From: CAYZDV01 sp964477275
GTDB taxonomy: Bacteria; Acidobacteriota; Aminicenantia; Aminicenantales; Aminicenantaceae
Direction of reading: 5' to 3'
DNA: 5,156 nucleotides
Assembly: GCA_964477275.1 (NCBI GenBank)
Contig: CAYZDV010000134.1
Coordinates: 1-5,156, forward strand
In this document: piece by piece, positions 1 through 5,156 of the stretch
Position numbering within the stretch: position 1 is the first letter of the stretch
Layout: every line of letters starts with the position of its first letter
Notes under the pieces: model-generated
Told to the model about the DNA's origin: nothing
Databases searched by the model: none
The model's input: the letters and a program-made list of their open reading frames with translations, nothing else
Position numbers and translations under genes: made by a program

Positions 1-51
1 AGAGGAGCGAAGCCATCCCTCAAACACTCGACCCTCCCCTTCATAACGGAT

Positions 52-69
52 TGGAAAATGCTTTTTCCA
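52..69. repeat. Short inverted repeat upstream of the hyuA promoter
   Basis: TGGAAAA (52-58) and TTTTCCA (63-69) form a perfect 7-base inverted repeat around the 4-base loop TGCT. It ends 12 bases before the candidate -35 box. The stem is AT-rich and no T-run follows, so it is a poor intrinsic terminator. It could be an operator for a regulator of the hyuA unit, part of the end of an upstream transcript, or chance. The repeat is seen directly; any function is inference. Confidence 0.3.
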
Positions 70-81
70 GCCTCTAACTCC

Positions 82-109
82 TTGACTTTGTTCCAACCTT
101 AACGATAAA
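82..109 (+). promoter_or_regulatory. Candidate sigma70-type promoter for the hyuA-hyuB-transporter unit
   Basis: TTGACT (82-87) matches the -35 consensus at five of six positions. With a 16-base spacer, GATAAA (104-109) matches the -10 consensus at four of six, in a locally AT-rich stretch. Transcription would then start near 116-118, only about ten bases before the hyuA ATG. No other promoter-like pair is visible between the genes, which fits one transcript for all three. The -10 lacks the final conserved T, so the call is moderate. Confidence 0.4.
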
Positions 110-126
110 TATATCCTTAATTCATC

Positions 127-2133
127 ATGAAGGATATCAAAATCGGCGTCGACACGGGCGGAACGTTCACCGATTTTGTGATCTGCGTCGACGGCCGGAT
201 CGTGATAAAAAAACTCCCTTCCACACCGGAAAACCCATCGCTGTCCATCCTGGAAGGAATCCAGGAATTCCTAAAAAACGCCGTTCCTCTTGTGATCCAC
301 GGCACCACGGTCGCCACCAATTCCCTCCTGGAAAGAAAGGGAGGCCGGATGGCACTGCTCACCACCAGGGGGTTCGAGGATATCCTCCTCATCGGACGCC
401 AGGCGAGACGCAATCTGTACAGCCTCAAAGGGGAAGAGCGGATTCCCCTCCTTCCTCGACGTTTCTGTTTCGGCCTGGAGGAGAGAGTTTCCGCCTCTGG
501 AAAAATGGAAAAAAAGGTCTCGCTGCCTGAACTCCAGAATCTCATCGAAAAAATGAAGAAGCTCAACGTGGAAGCAGTGGCGGTCTCGCTGATTAACTCC
601 TATGCAAACCCTGCCAACGAGCGGATAATTTCCCGGGAGCTGGCCAGGCATCCCTTCCTTTTTTCAGCCTCCACCGACATCCTTCCCGAGTACCGGGAGT
701 ACGAGAGAACGGCGACCACAGCGGTCAACGCCTATCTCATGCCGGTTATCAGCCGTTACCTGGCCGAGCTGGAGAAGAAGACGAAAAAGGCGGAGCTGCG
801 CATCATGCAGTCCAACGAAGGATACATATCGCCTGCCAAAGCCAAAAACGAGCCCATCCGCACCGCTCTCTCCGGCCCGGCTGGAGGAGTGGTGGGAGCT
901 TTTCAACTGGCCAGGGCAGCGGGATTCTCCCGGATCATCTCCTTTGACATGGGTGGGACCTCTTCAGATGCTTCCCTGATCGACGGCCAGATCCGCCGGA
1001 CCACAGAGAGCGTCGTCGGCGACTTTCCGCTGCGAATCCCGATTATCGACATCCACACCGTGGGAGCCGGAGGAGGCTCCATCGCCCGCATCGATAAAGG
1101 AGGCACTCTGCGGGTGGGCCCTCAGAGTGCCGGTGCGGTCCCGGGCCCGGCCTGTTACGGCCGCGGAAACCTTCCCACGGTCACTGACGCCAACCTGGTT
1201 CTGGGCCGGCTCGTGCCCGAGTTTTTCCTCGGAGGCCGGATGAAGCTCTATCCGGAGAAAAGCCGCAAGGCCCTGGAGCATCTGGCCGGAAAAATCAGAA
1301 AGTCGCTCCAGGATACAGCCTCGGGCATCATCGCCATCGCCAACGCCAGCATGGAGAAGGCCATCCGGGTGATCTCCATCGAAAGGGGCTTCGACCCCAG
1401 AAACTTTGCGCTCTTTTCCTTCGGAGGAGCAGGCGGCATGCATGCGGCCGAGATCGCTTCGAGCCTCAAAATCCCCAGAGTGATCGTCCCCAAAAACGCC
1501 GGAGTGCTCTCGGCTCTGGGGCTTCTGCTCACAGACTCCATCAAGGATTACTCCCTCTCCATCCTCAGGACAGCAGACAAGATCAGTAAGACGGAACTCA
1601 ACAGCCTTTTTGAGAAACTGCGGATAAAAGGTCTCCGGGACATGAAAGAGGACGGCTTCGACCGGAAAGAGGTCAGCGTCAACTGTTTCCTCGACCTCCG
1701 CTATTTTGGACAGTCGTATGAAATCACCATTCCTTACAGGAAAGACGCGGCCTCCCTCCGGTCCGTCATCTCCGACTTCCACCGGGCGCACCAGAGGCTC
1801 TATTCCTACCATCACCAACAGAAAGCAGTGGAGATCGTCAACATCCGGATCAAGGCCGCGGGCAGCGGAAAGAAGATTCGCCTCAAAAAGCTTCCGCTCG
1901 GCGGCGCTGATCCTCAAGCTGCCTTCATCAGGAGCCAAGCCCTCCATTACAGAGGGAAGGATTATCAGGCATCGGTTTTCGACCGGGCCCGACTTTCGGC
2001 CGGAAACAGAGTGAAAGGCCCGGCCCTGATTGCTGACGCCGAATCAACGACTTTCCTCCCGCCTTCCCATATCCTGGAGGTGGACAGGCTCCTGAACCTC
2101 ATCATCGAGAGAAAAGAGGAGGCAAATGACTGA
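127..2133 (+). CDS. hyuA: Hydantoinase/oxoprolinase A-type subunit (ATP-binding)
   Basis: A 668-residue HyuA-type subunit of the ATP-dependent hydantoinase / 5-oxoprolinase / acetone carboxylase superfamily; separate A subunits are usually about 650-720 residues. The N-terminal domain (about 4-180) opens with the phosphate-binding motif IGVDTGGTFTDFVI (6-19), followed by HGTTVATNSLLER (58-70). The central domain (about 200-480) carries DMGGTSSDASLIDG (274-287), HTVGAGGGSIA (310-320), SAGAVPGPACYGRGN (334-348), PTVTDANLVLGRL (350-362) and FGGAGGMHAAEIA (432-444). The C-terminal domain (about 500-660) has RYFGQSYEI (525-533) and GPALIADAESTT (631-642). In the family this subunit binds ATP and phosphorylates the substrate, with HyuB completing the reaction in the cytoplasm. 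The ATG at 127 is chosen because an in-frame stop lies at 118-120 and the nucleotide motif begins at residue 6. No Shine-Dalgarno sequence precedes it. The frame overlaps hyuB by 8 bases. The family is clear, but the substrate (hydantoin, 5-oxoproline, lactam or other) is not determinable here. Confidence 0.95.
   Translation: MKDIKIGVDTGGTFTDFVICVDGRIVIKKLPSTPENPSLSILEGIQEFLKNAVPLVIHGTTVATNSLLERKGGRMALLTTRGFEDILLIGRQARRNLYSLKGEERIPLLPRRFCFGLEERVSASGKMEKKVSLPELQNLIEKMKKLNVEAVAVSLINSYANPANERIISRELARHPFLFSASTDILPEYREYERTATTAVNAYLMPVISRYLAELEKKTKKAELRIMQSNEGYISPAKAKNEPIRTALSGPAGGVVGAFQLARAAGFSRIISFDMGGTSSDASLIDGQIRRTTESVVGDFPLRIPIIDIHTVGAGGGSIARIDKGGTLRVGPQSAGAVPGPACYGRGNLPTVTDANLVLGRLVPEFFLGGRMKLYPEKSRKALEHLAGKIRKSLQDTASGIIAIANASMEKAIRVISIERGFDPRNFALFSFGGAGGMHAAEIASSLKIPRVIVPKNAGVLSALGLLLTDSIKDYSLSILRTADKISKTELNSLFEKLRIKGLRDMKEDGFDRKEVSVNCFLDLRYFGQSYEITIPYRKDAASLRSVISDFHRAHQRLYSYHHQQKAVEIVNIRIKAAGSGKKIRLKKLPLGGADPQAAFIRSQALHYRGKDYQASVFDRARLSAGNRVKGPALIADAESTTFLPPSHILEVDRLLNLIIERKEEAND
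2116..2122 (+). promoter_or_regulatory. Ribosome binding site of hyuB, inside the end of hyuA
   Basis: GAGGAGG lies within the last codons of hyuA and ends 3 bases before the ATG at 2126; its first GAGGA ends 5 bases before it. This supports the start at 2126 and translation coupled to termination of hyuA at 2131-2133. Confidence 0.65.
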
Positions 2134-3691
2134 ATTTGACCCGATCGAACTCGAGCTCTTCAAAAACACGTTCATCTCCATCTCTGAAGAGATGGGCGCC
2201 GTGCTGGGCCGCACCTCTTTCTCTCCCAACATCAAGGAACGGAAGGATTTCTCCTGTGCCCTCTTCAACCATAAAGGAGAGACTTTCGCCCAGGGATCCC
2301 ATATTCCCGTTCACCTCGGCGCCATGCCCCTCTCGGTCCAGGCGGCAATCAAAGCACTTCCCCTGGAGGAGGAAGACCTGGTCATCCTCAACGACCCTTA
2401 CCGGGGAGGAACCCATCTTCCTGATATCACCTGCATCTCGCCCGTTTTCGAGCGGAAAAGACTGGCCTTTTTCGTGGCCAACCGGGCCCATCACTCTGAC
2501 GTGGGAGGAATGACTCCCGGTTCCATGCCCCTGGCCACAGAAATCTTCCAGGAAGGAATAATCATCCCCCCTTTGAAGCTGGTTCAGAAAGGCAGGTTGA
2601 ATTCCGGTGTTCTCGACCTGATCCTGGCCAATGTCCGGACTCCGGAAGAACGACTGGGCGACCTCATGGCCCAGATCGCGGCTAACGAAAAAGGAAAGCA
2701 GAGACTGGCAGAAATCCTCAAAAAATACGGCCTTCGGAAAATCCTGCGCTACACCCACCTCATCCAGCTCTACACAGAGAAAATCCTCAGAGAGACCATC
2801 AGGGCTATTCCGGACGGGACTTATACCTTCAGCGATTATCTGGACAACGACGGCATCAGGGATGAGCCGGTGCTCATCAGCGTCCGGCTCACCATCAAAG
2901 ACGACCAGGCATTGGTCGACTTCAGTCCCTCATCCCCCCAGGTCGAGGGCAGCGTGAACGCCAACCTTGCCGTCACTGTCTCCGCTGTTCTTTATGTTTT
3001 CCGCTCTCTGATCGAGGAAGACATTCCCTTCAACACGGGATTGATGAGGCCGCTCAAAATCATGGTGCCTCAGGGCTCTGTCCTCAACGCCCGCTATCCG
3101 GCTGCCACCGCAGGGGGCAACGTGGAGACTTCCCAGCGGATCGTCGATGTCCTCCTCGGCGCACTCTCCCAGGCCGTCCCAGAAAAAATCCCGGCTGCCA
3201 GCGCCGGAACCATGAACAACATCGCTATCGGCGGCTTCGACCCGCTCCGGAAAAGACGTTTTGCCTACTACGAAACCATCGGAGGGGGGATGGGCGCCAG
3301 CTTCTCCCTGCCAGGGCTCAGCGGCGTTCACACCCACATGACCAACTCCCTCAACACCCCCCTGGAAGCCCTGGAGAATTATCTGCCGCTCCGGATCAGA
3401 AGATACGGCTTGAGAAAAGGCTCGGCTGGAGCTGGCCGTCACAGGGGAGGCGAAGGAATCATTCGTGAGTACGAATTTTTCGCACCTGCCCAGGTGACCA
3501 TCATCTCCGACCGGCGGAAATTCGAGCCTTACGGTCTCCAGGGAGGAGAAAACGGAAAGCGGGGACGGAACACCCTCATCTCCCGCGGGAAAAAAATTCC
3601 ACTCCAGTCCAAGGTTAACCTTAAAGTCCATGCAGGCGATGTGCTGCGCATGGAAACGCCAGGCGGAGGGGCTTATGGCCGGAAAAAATAG
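2126..3691 (+). CDS. hyuB: Hydantoinase/oxoprolinase B-type subunit (metal-binding)
   Basis: A 521-residue HyuB-type subunit, a normal length for this family (about 510-600), and the partner of the preceding HyuA. Family motifs run the full length: NDPYRGGTHLPD (89-100) and ANRAHHSDVGG (118-128), which hold the Asp and His residues associated with the divalent-metal centre; FSPSSPQVEGSVNAN (266-280); YPAATAGGNVETSQRIVD (324-341); YYETIGGGMGA (381-391); HMTNSLNTPLEALE (404-417); GSAGAGRHRGGEGI (432-445); and the terminal GDVLRMETPGGGAYG (504-518). No internal break is seen and the C-terminal motif is complete, so the gene looks intact. In characterised relatives the A and B subunits assemble into one cytoplasmic enzyme that hydrolyses or carboxylates an ATP-activated carbonyl substrate. 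Its start overlaps hyuA by 8 bases, and its end overlaps the transporter start by 17 bases. The absence of a neighbouring small gamma subunit argues mildly against an acetone carboxylase. The specific substrate is unknown. Confidence 0.95.
   Translation: MTEFDPIELELFKNTFISISEEMGAVLGRTSFSPNIKERKDFSCALFNHKGETFAQGSHIPVHLGAMPLSVQAAIKALPLEEEDLVILNDPYRGGTHLPDITCISPVFERKRLAFFVANRAHHSDVGGMTPGSMPLATEIFQEGIIIPPLKLVQKGRLNSGVLDLILANVRTPEERLGDLMAQIAANEKGKQRLAEILKKYGLRKILRYTHLIQLYTEKILRETIRAIPDGTYTFSDYLDNDGIRDEPVLISVRLTIKDDQALVDFSPSSPQVEGSVNANLAVTVSAVLYVFRSLIEEDIPFNTGLMRPLKIMVPQGSVLNARYPAATAGGNVETSQRIVDVLLGALSQAVPEKIPAASAGTMNNIAIGGFDPLRKRRFAYYETIGGGMGASFSLPGLSGVHTHMTNSLNTPLEALENYLPLRIRRYGLRKGSAGAGRHRGGEGIIREYEFFAPAQVTIISDRRKFEPYGLQGGENGKRGRNTLISRGKKIPLQSKVNLKVHAGDVLRMETPGGGAYGRKK
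3665..3670 (+). promoter_or_regulatory. Ribosome binding site that decides the transporter start
   Basis: GGAGGG ends 4 bases before the ATG at 3675, inside the last codons of hyuB. An in-frame ATG at 3630 would add 15 residues but has no Shine-Dalgarno sequence upstream, and its extra stretch resembles no NRAMP N-terminus. The start at 3675 is therefore preferred. Confidence 0.65.
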
Positions 3692-4883
3692 AAGATCCTC
3701 CTTTGGCCCCGGCTTCCTGGTGACAGCGGCCTTCATCGGCCCCGGCACAGTGACCACCTGCTCCATGGCCGGAGCACGATTCGGCTATTCGCTTCTCTTT
3801 ACCCTGGTCTTTGCCACGGTCACCACGCTCATCCTCCAGGAGATGACCGGCCGGCTGGCCCTCGGCTCCAAGCGGGATCTTGCCCAGTCCCTGCGGGAAT
3901 TCCCGCAGAGCAGCATCACCAGAGCCCTTTTTGCCGTCCTCACCCTTTCTTCGATCACTTTCGGCTGCGCCGCTTACGAAGCCGGAAACATAATCGGAGG
4001 CTCACTCGGCCTGGAAACAATCACCGCCATCCCCCAGAAGTACTGGGTGGGAGCAATCACTCTGGCCGCGATCATAATCCTCAGCGCTGGCAGGTACAGG
4101 TTCATAGAAAAATTCTTGATTTTTCTGGTCTTTCTGATGAGCGTCTCTTTTCTGACCACCGTGGTCATCATCAAACCCGATGTGCTCTCCATCCTCAAAG
4201 GCACAATCCCCTCTTTCCCGGCAGGATCACTCTATCTCGTGCTGGCCCTGGTAGGAACCACCGTGGTCCCTTACAACCTCTTCCTCCACTCCGCCGCTGT
4301 CCGGGAGAAATGGCGCTCGCCATCCGACCTGAGAGAAATGAAGAAGGACCTTCTGGTCTCCATCGGCCTGGGCGGAATCATCTCTGCTGCAATCGTGGTC
4401 ACCTCAGCAGCAGCCTTCTTTGCCCAGGGTCTCGCTCCCCAGGACGGGGCCCAGCTGGCCGAACAGCTCAGACCCCTTTTCGGACCGCTCACCAATCTCC
4501 TGTTCGGGGTGGGTTTTTTTGCCGCCGGGATGAGCTCAGCCCTGACCGCGCCCTACGCAGCGGCCTTTGCCTCCTCGGGCATCCTGGGCTGGCCAGGAGG
4601 ACAGCAATCCAGGAGGTTCAAAGCGGTCTGGCTCAGCGTTATTCTCGCCGGGTTCGTCATCTCCAGCCTGGGCATCAGGCCGCTTGCGGTCATCGTCTTT
4701 GCCCAGGCCGCCAACGGCCTCGTGCTTCCCGTGGCTTCCATCTTCCTCCTGGTGGTGCTCAACAACCGCCAAAAAATGGGAGAGCTGGCCAACCGCATCC
4801 AGCAGAATATCGTGGGAATCCTGATCATCCTCATCGTCTCCAGCCTGGGCGTGTGGAACATCCTGAAGCTGTTTTTGAAATAA
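3675..4883 (+). CDS. NRAMP-superfamily membrane transporter lacking the canonical metal ligands
   Basis: A 402-residue polytopic inner-membrane protein with about 11 hydrophobic segments (roughly 11-36, 38-60, 84-108, 123-139, 144-166, 184-209, 225-250, 271-300, 315-333, 337-362, 377-400) and no signal peptide. NRAMP features include GPGFLVTAAFIGPGTVTT (11-28) as TM1, a LQEMTGRL stretch ending TM2 (54-61), GTTVVPYNLFLHSA (194-207) as TM6 and FAQAANGLVLP (342-352) as TM10. Against classical Mn/Fe NRAMP proteins, TM1 DPGN is GPGT (22-25) and the TM6 A-x-x-M-P-H is T-x-x-V-P-Y (195-200), so the metal-binding Asp, Asn and Met are missing, while the TM10 Gln (344) is kept. The superfamily has the LeuT fold of two inverted repeats around unwound TM1 and TM6. 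It is the third gene of the hyuAB unit and overlaps hyuB by 17 bases, suggesting a dedicated role with that enzyme. Automated annotation would probably call it a divalent metal transporter; the sequence does not support Mn/Fe specificity, and calling it mntH would be wrong. The true substrate is unknown. Confidence 0.88.
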   Translation: MAGKNRRSSFGPGFLVTAAFIGPGTVTTCSMAGARFGYSLLFTLVFATVTTLILQEMTGRLALGSKRDLAQSLREFPQSSITRALFAVLTLSSITFGCAAYEAGNIIGGSLGLETITAIPQKYWVGAITLAAIIILSAGRYRFIEKFLIFLVFLMSVSFLTTVVIIKPDVLSILKGTIPSFPAGSLYLVLALVGTTVVPYNLFLHSAAVREKWRSPSDLREMKKDLLVSIGLGGIISAAIVVTSAAAFFAQGLAPQDGAQLAEQLRPLFGPLTNLLFGVGFFAAGMSSALTAPYAAAFASSGILGWPGGQQSRRFKAVWLSVILAGFVISSLGIRPLAVIVFAQAANGLVLPVASIFLLVVLNNRQKMGELANRIQQNIVGILIILIVSSLGVWNILKLFLK

Positions 4884-4889
4884 GATAAG

Positions 4890-5060
4890 GTGATTCTCTT
4901 CCAGCTTAGTGTGGGTAAAATACACGGCGATGGAAGAAGCGACCTTGAAGATTTAGCCTTCCTGAACCGTCTCCCGAGGGAAGCCGATGAAATCGGCCGC
5001 TCAGATGCAACGGATTTCAACGGGTCCAGTGAGAGGATTGAATATGTTGAACAGGAATAA
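4890..5060 (+). CDS. Doubtful small ORF, 56 codons, GTG start
   Basis: This frame begins with GTG seven bases after the transporter stop, in the same reading frame as the transporter, and runs 56 codons to TAA at 5058-5060. A second possible GTG start lies at 4911. The product would be hydrophilic and rich in acidic residues, with segments such as GDGRSDLEDLAFLNRLPRE and ending in RIEYVEQE. I recognise no family and see no membrane segment or signal peptide. An AAGG touches the GTG directly, so there is no properly spaced Shine-Dalgarno sequence. The opposite strand is also open across this stretch. It may be a real small protein, the remnant of a decayed gene, or chance; I lean towards remnant or chance. 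Confidence 0.2.
   Translation: MILFQLSVGKIHGDGRSDLEDLAFLNRLPREADEIGRSDATDFNGSSERIEYVEQE
4983..4997. repeat. Perfect small hairpin GCCGAT-GAA-ATCGGC
   Basis: GCCGAT (4983-4988) and ATCGGC (4992-4997) are perfectly complementary around a 3-base loop. No T-run follows (the next bases are CGCTCAG), so it is not a standard intrinsic terminator. It could stabilise the 3' end of the upstream transcript or act as a protein-binding palindrome, but a 6-base match of this kind can also occur by chance. Confidence 0.3.
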
Positions 5061-5104
5061 ATTTTGATGTACGTTGTAGTAAAGAAAGAGGGTTCATCGC
5101 AAAA

Positions 5105-5156
5105 ATGAGTATCTGGGATGAAAAGAAGATGATTCAAAGAGGATGGGTGGCGCGGT
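5105..5156 (+). CDS. Possible start of a hypothetical protein, cut by the window end
   Basis: An ATG at 5105 opens a frame of 17 codons (MSIWDEKKMIQRGWVAR) that is still open at the end of the window. GAGGG at 5088-5092 lies 12 bases upstream, a longer spacing than ideal for a ribosome binding site. The start is hydrophilic and mixed in charge, with no signal peptide visible so far. It is too short to assign to a family. If real, it begins 221 bases after the transporter stop, so it could be a separate unit or the distal end of the same transcript. Confidence 0.35.
   Translation, partial: MSIWDEKKMIQRGWVAR

Larger units (their letters stand above)
4884..5104. other. AT-richer intergenic region after the transporter gene
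   Basis: The stretch from the transporter stop to the window end is about 45% G+C by hand count, lower than the genes before it. I see no tRNA or rRNA, no CRISPR-like repeats, and no GC stem followed by a T-run that would be a clear intrinsic terminator. It contains one perfect 6-base hairpin (4983-4997) and a doubtful small reading frame (4890-5060). Both strands are largely open here, so an open frame alone is weak evidence of coding. Confidence 0.6.

Noticed and set aside
1..102. Possible C-terminal end of an upstream protein
   Set aside because: All three plus frames are open from base 1 (to about 46, 77 and 102), but none gives a recognisable tail and the stretch is too short to choose between them.
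964..1947. Long minus-strand open frame (327 codons) antisense to hyuA
   Set aside because: It lies wholly inside a well-conserved hyuA with full-length family motifs; its translation shows no recognisable domain and is typical of an antisense shadow in GC-rich coding DNA.
2102..2758. Minus-strand open frame of 218 codons antisense to the start of hyuB
   Set aside because: It is a shadow of hyuB with no recognisable motif.
3630..3674. Earlier in-frame ATG for the transporter, adding 15 residues
   Set aside because: There is no ribosome binding site before it and the added residues do not look like an NRAMP N-terminus; the ATG at 3675 has GGAGGG just upstream.
2930..3766. Minus-strand open frame of 278 codons antisense to the end of hyuB and the start of the transporter
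   Set aside because: It crosses two real genes on the other strand, lacks family motifs, and is explained by codon bias of hyuB.
2126..4883. Acetone-carboxylase-type operon
   Set aside because: The A and B subunits are homologous to those of ketone carboxylases, but the small gamma subunit is not present in the window and a transporter occupies the third position.
4310..4888. Plus-strand frame of 192 codons in another phase inside the transporter gene
   Set aside because: The translation is rich in Arg, Gly, Pro and Gln, as expected of an off-frame reading of membrane-protein codons; the in-frame product matches NRAMP across the same bases.
5038..5075. Promoter for the frame at 5105 (TTGAAT or TTGAAC with a downstream -10)
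   Set aside because: No -10 with more than three matches falls at 16-18 bases from either box, and the better TAAATT gives too short a spacer.
4553..5137. Minus-strand frame of 194 codons extending beyond the transporter gene into the tail region
   Set aside because: About half is antisense to the transporter, and the rest is Ser/Arg-rich with no recognised family. It is noted only because it makes the plus-strand frame at 4890-5060 less convincing.

Overview
This is a bacterial accessory-metabolism locus on the + strand, moderately GC-rich in its coding part. Single lines I counted by hand ran about 50-62% G+C, against roughly 45% in the last 273 bases. Compact gene packing, Shine-Dalgarno sites and overlapping start/stop codons point to a bacterium. 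Nothing in the window fixes the phylum.

Layout. Bases 1-126 are a leader with a candidate sigma70-type promoter and a short inverted repeat. They are followed by a three-gene transcription unit: hyuA (127-2133), hyuB (2126-3691) and a multispanning NRAMP-superfamily transporter (3675-4883). The genes overlap by 8 and 17 bases. Both downstream starts carry a strong Shine-Dalgarno sequence inside the preceding gene, so translation is probably coupled. Bases 4884-5104 are AT-richer and hold only a doubtful 56-codon frame and a small perfect hairpin. A new reading frame may begin at 5105 and leaves the window after 17 codons.

How the genes could work together. HyuA (ASKHA-fold, ATP-binding) and HyuB (metal-binding) are the two subunits of the hydantoinase / 5-oxoprolinase / caprolactamase / acetone-carboxylase superfamily. 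These enzymes use ATP to activate a cyclic amide, a hydantoin or a ketone. No small third subunit of the acetone-carboxylase type lies between or directly after the genes, which favours an amide- or lactam-opening enzyme over a carboxylase, although the true substrate cannot be read from the sequence.

The transporter is the most interesting part. It has the NRAMP fold signature, but the residues that bind transition metal in classical NRAMP proteins are replaced: the TM1 DPGN motif reads GPGT, and the TM6 methionine and histidine are valine and tyrosine. Its tight coupling to HyuAB suggests, as an inference, that it moves something other than Mn2+/Fe2+, either the organic substrate or product of the enzyme or a different ion.
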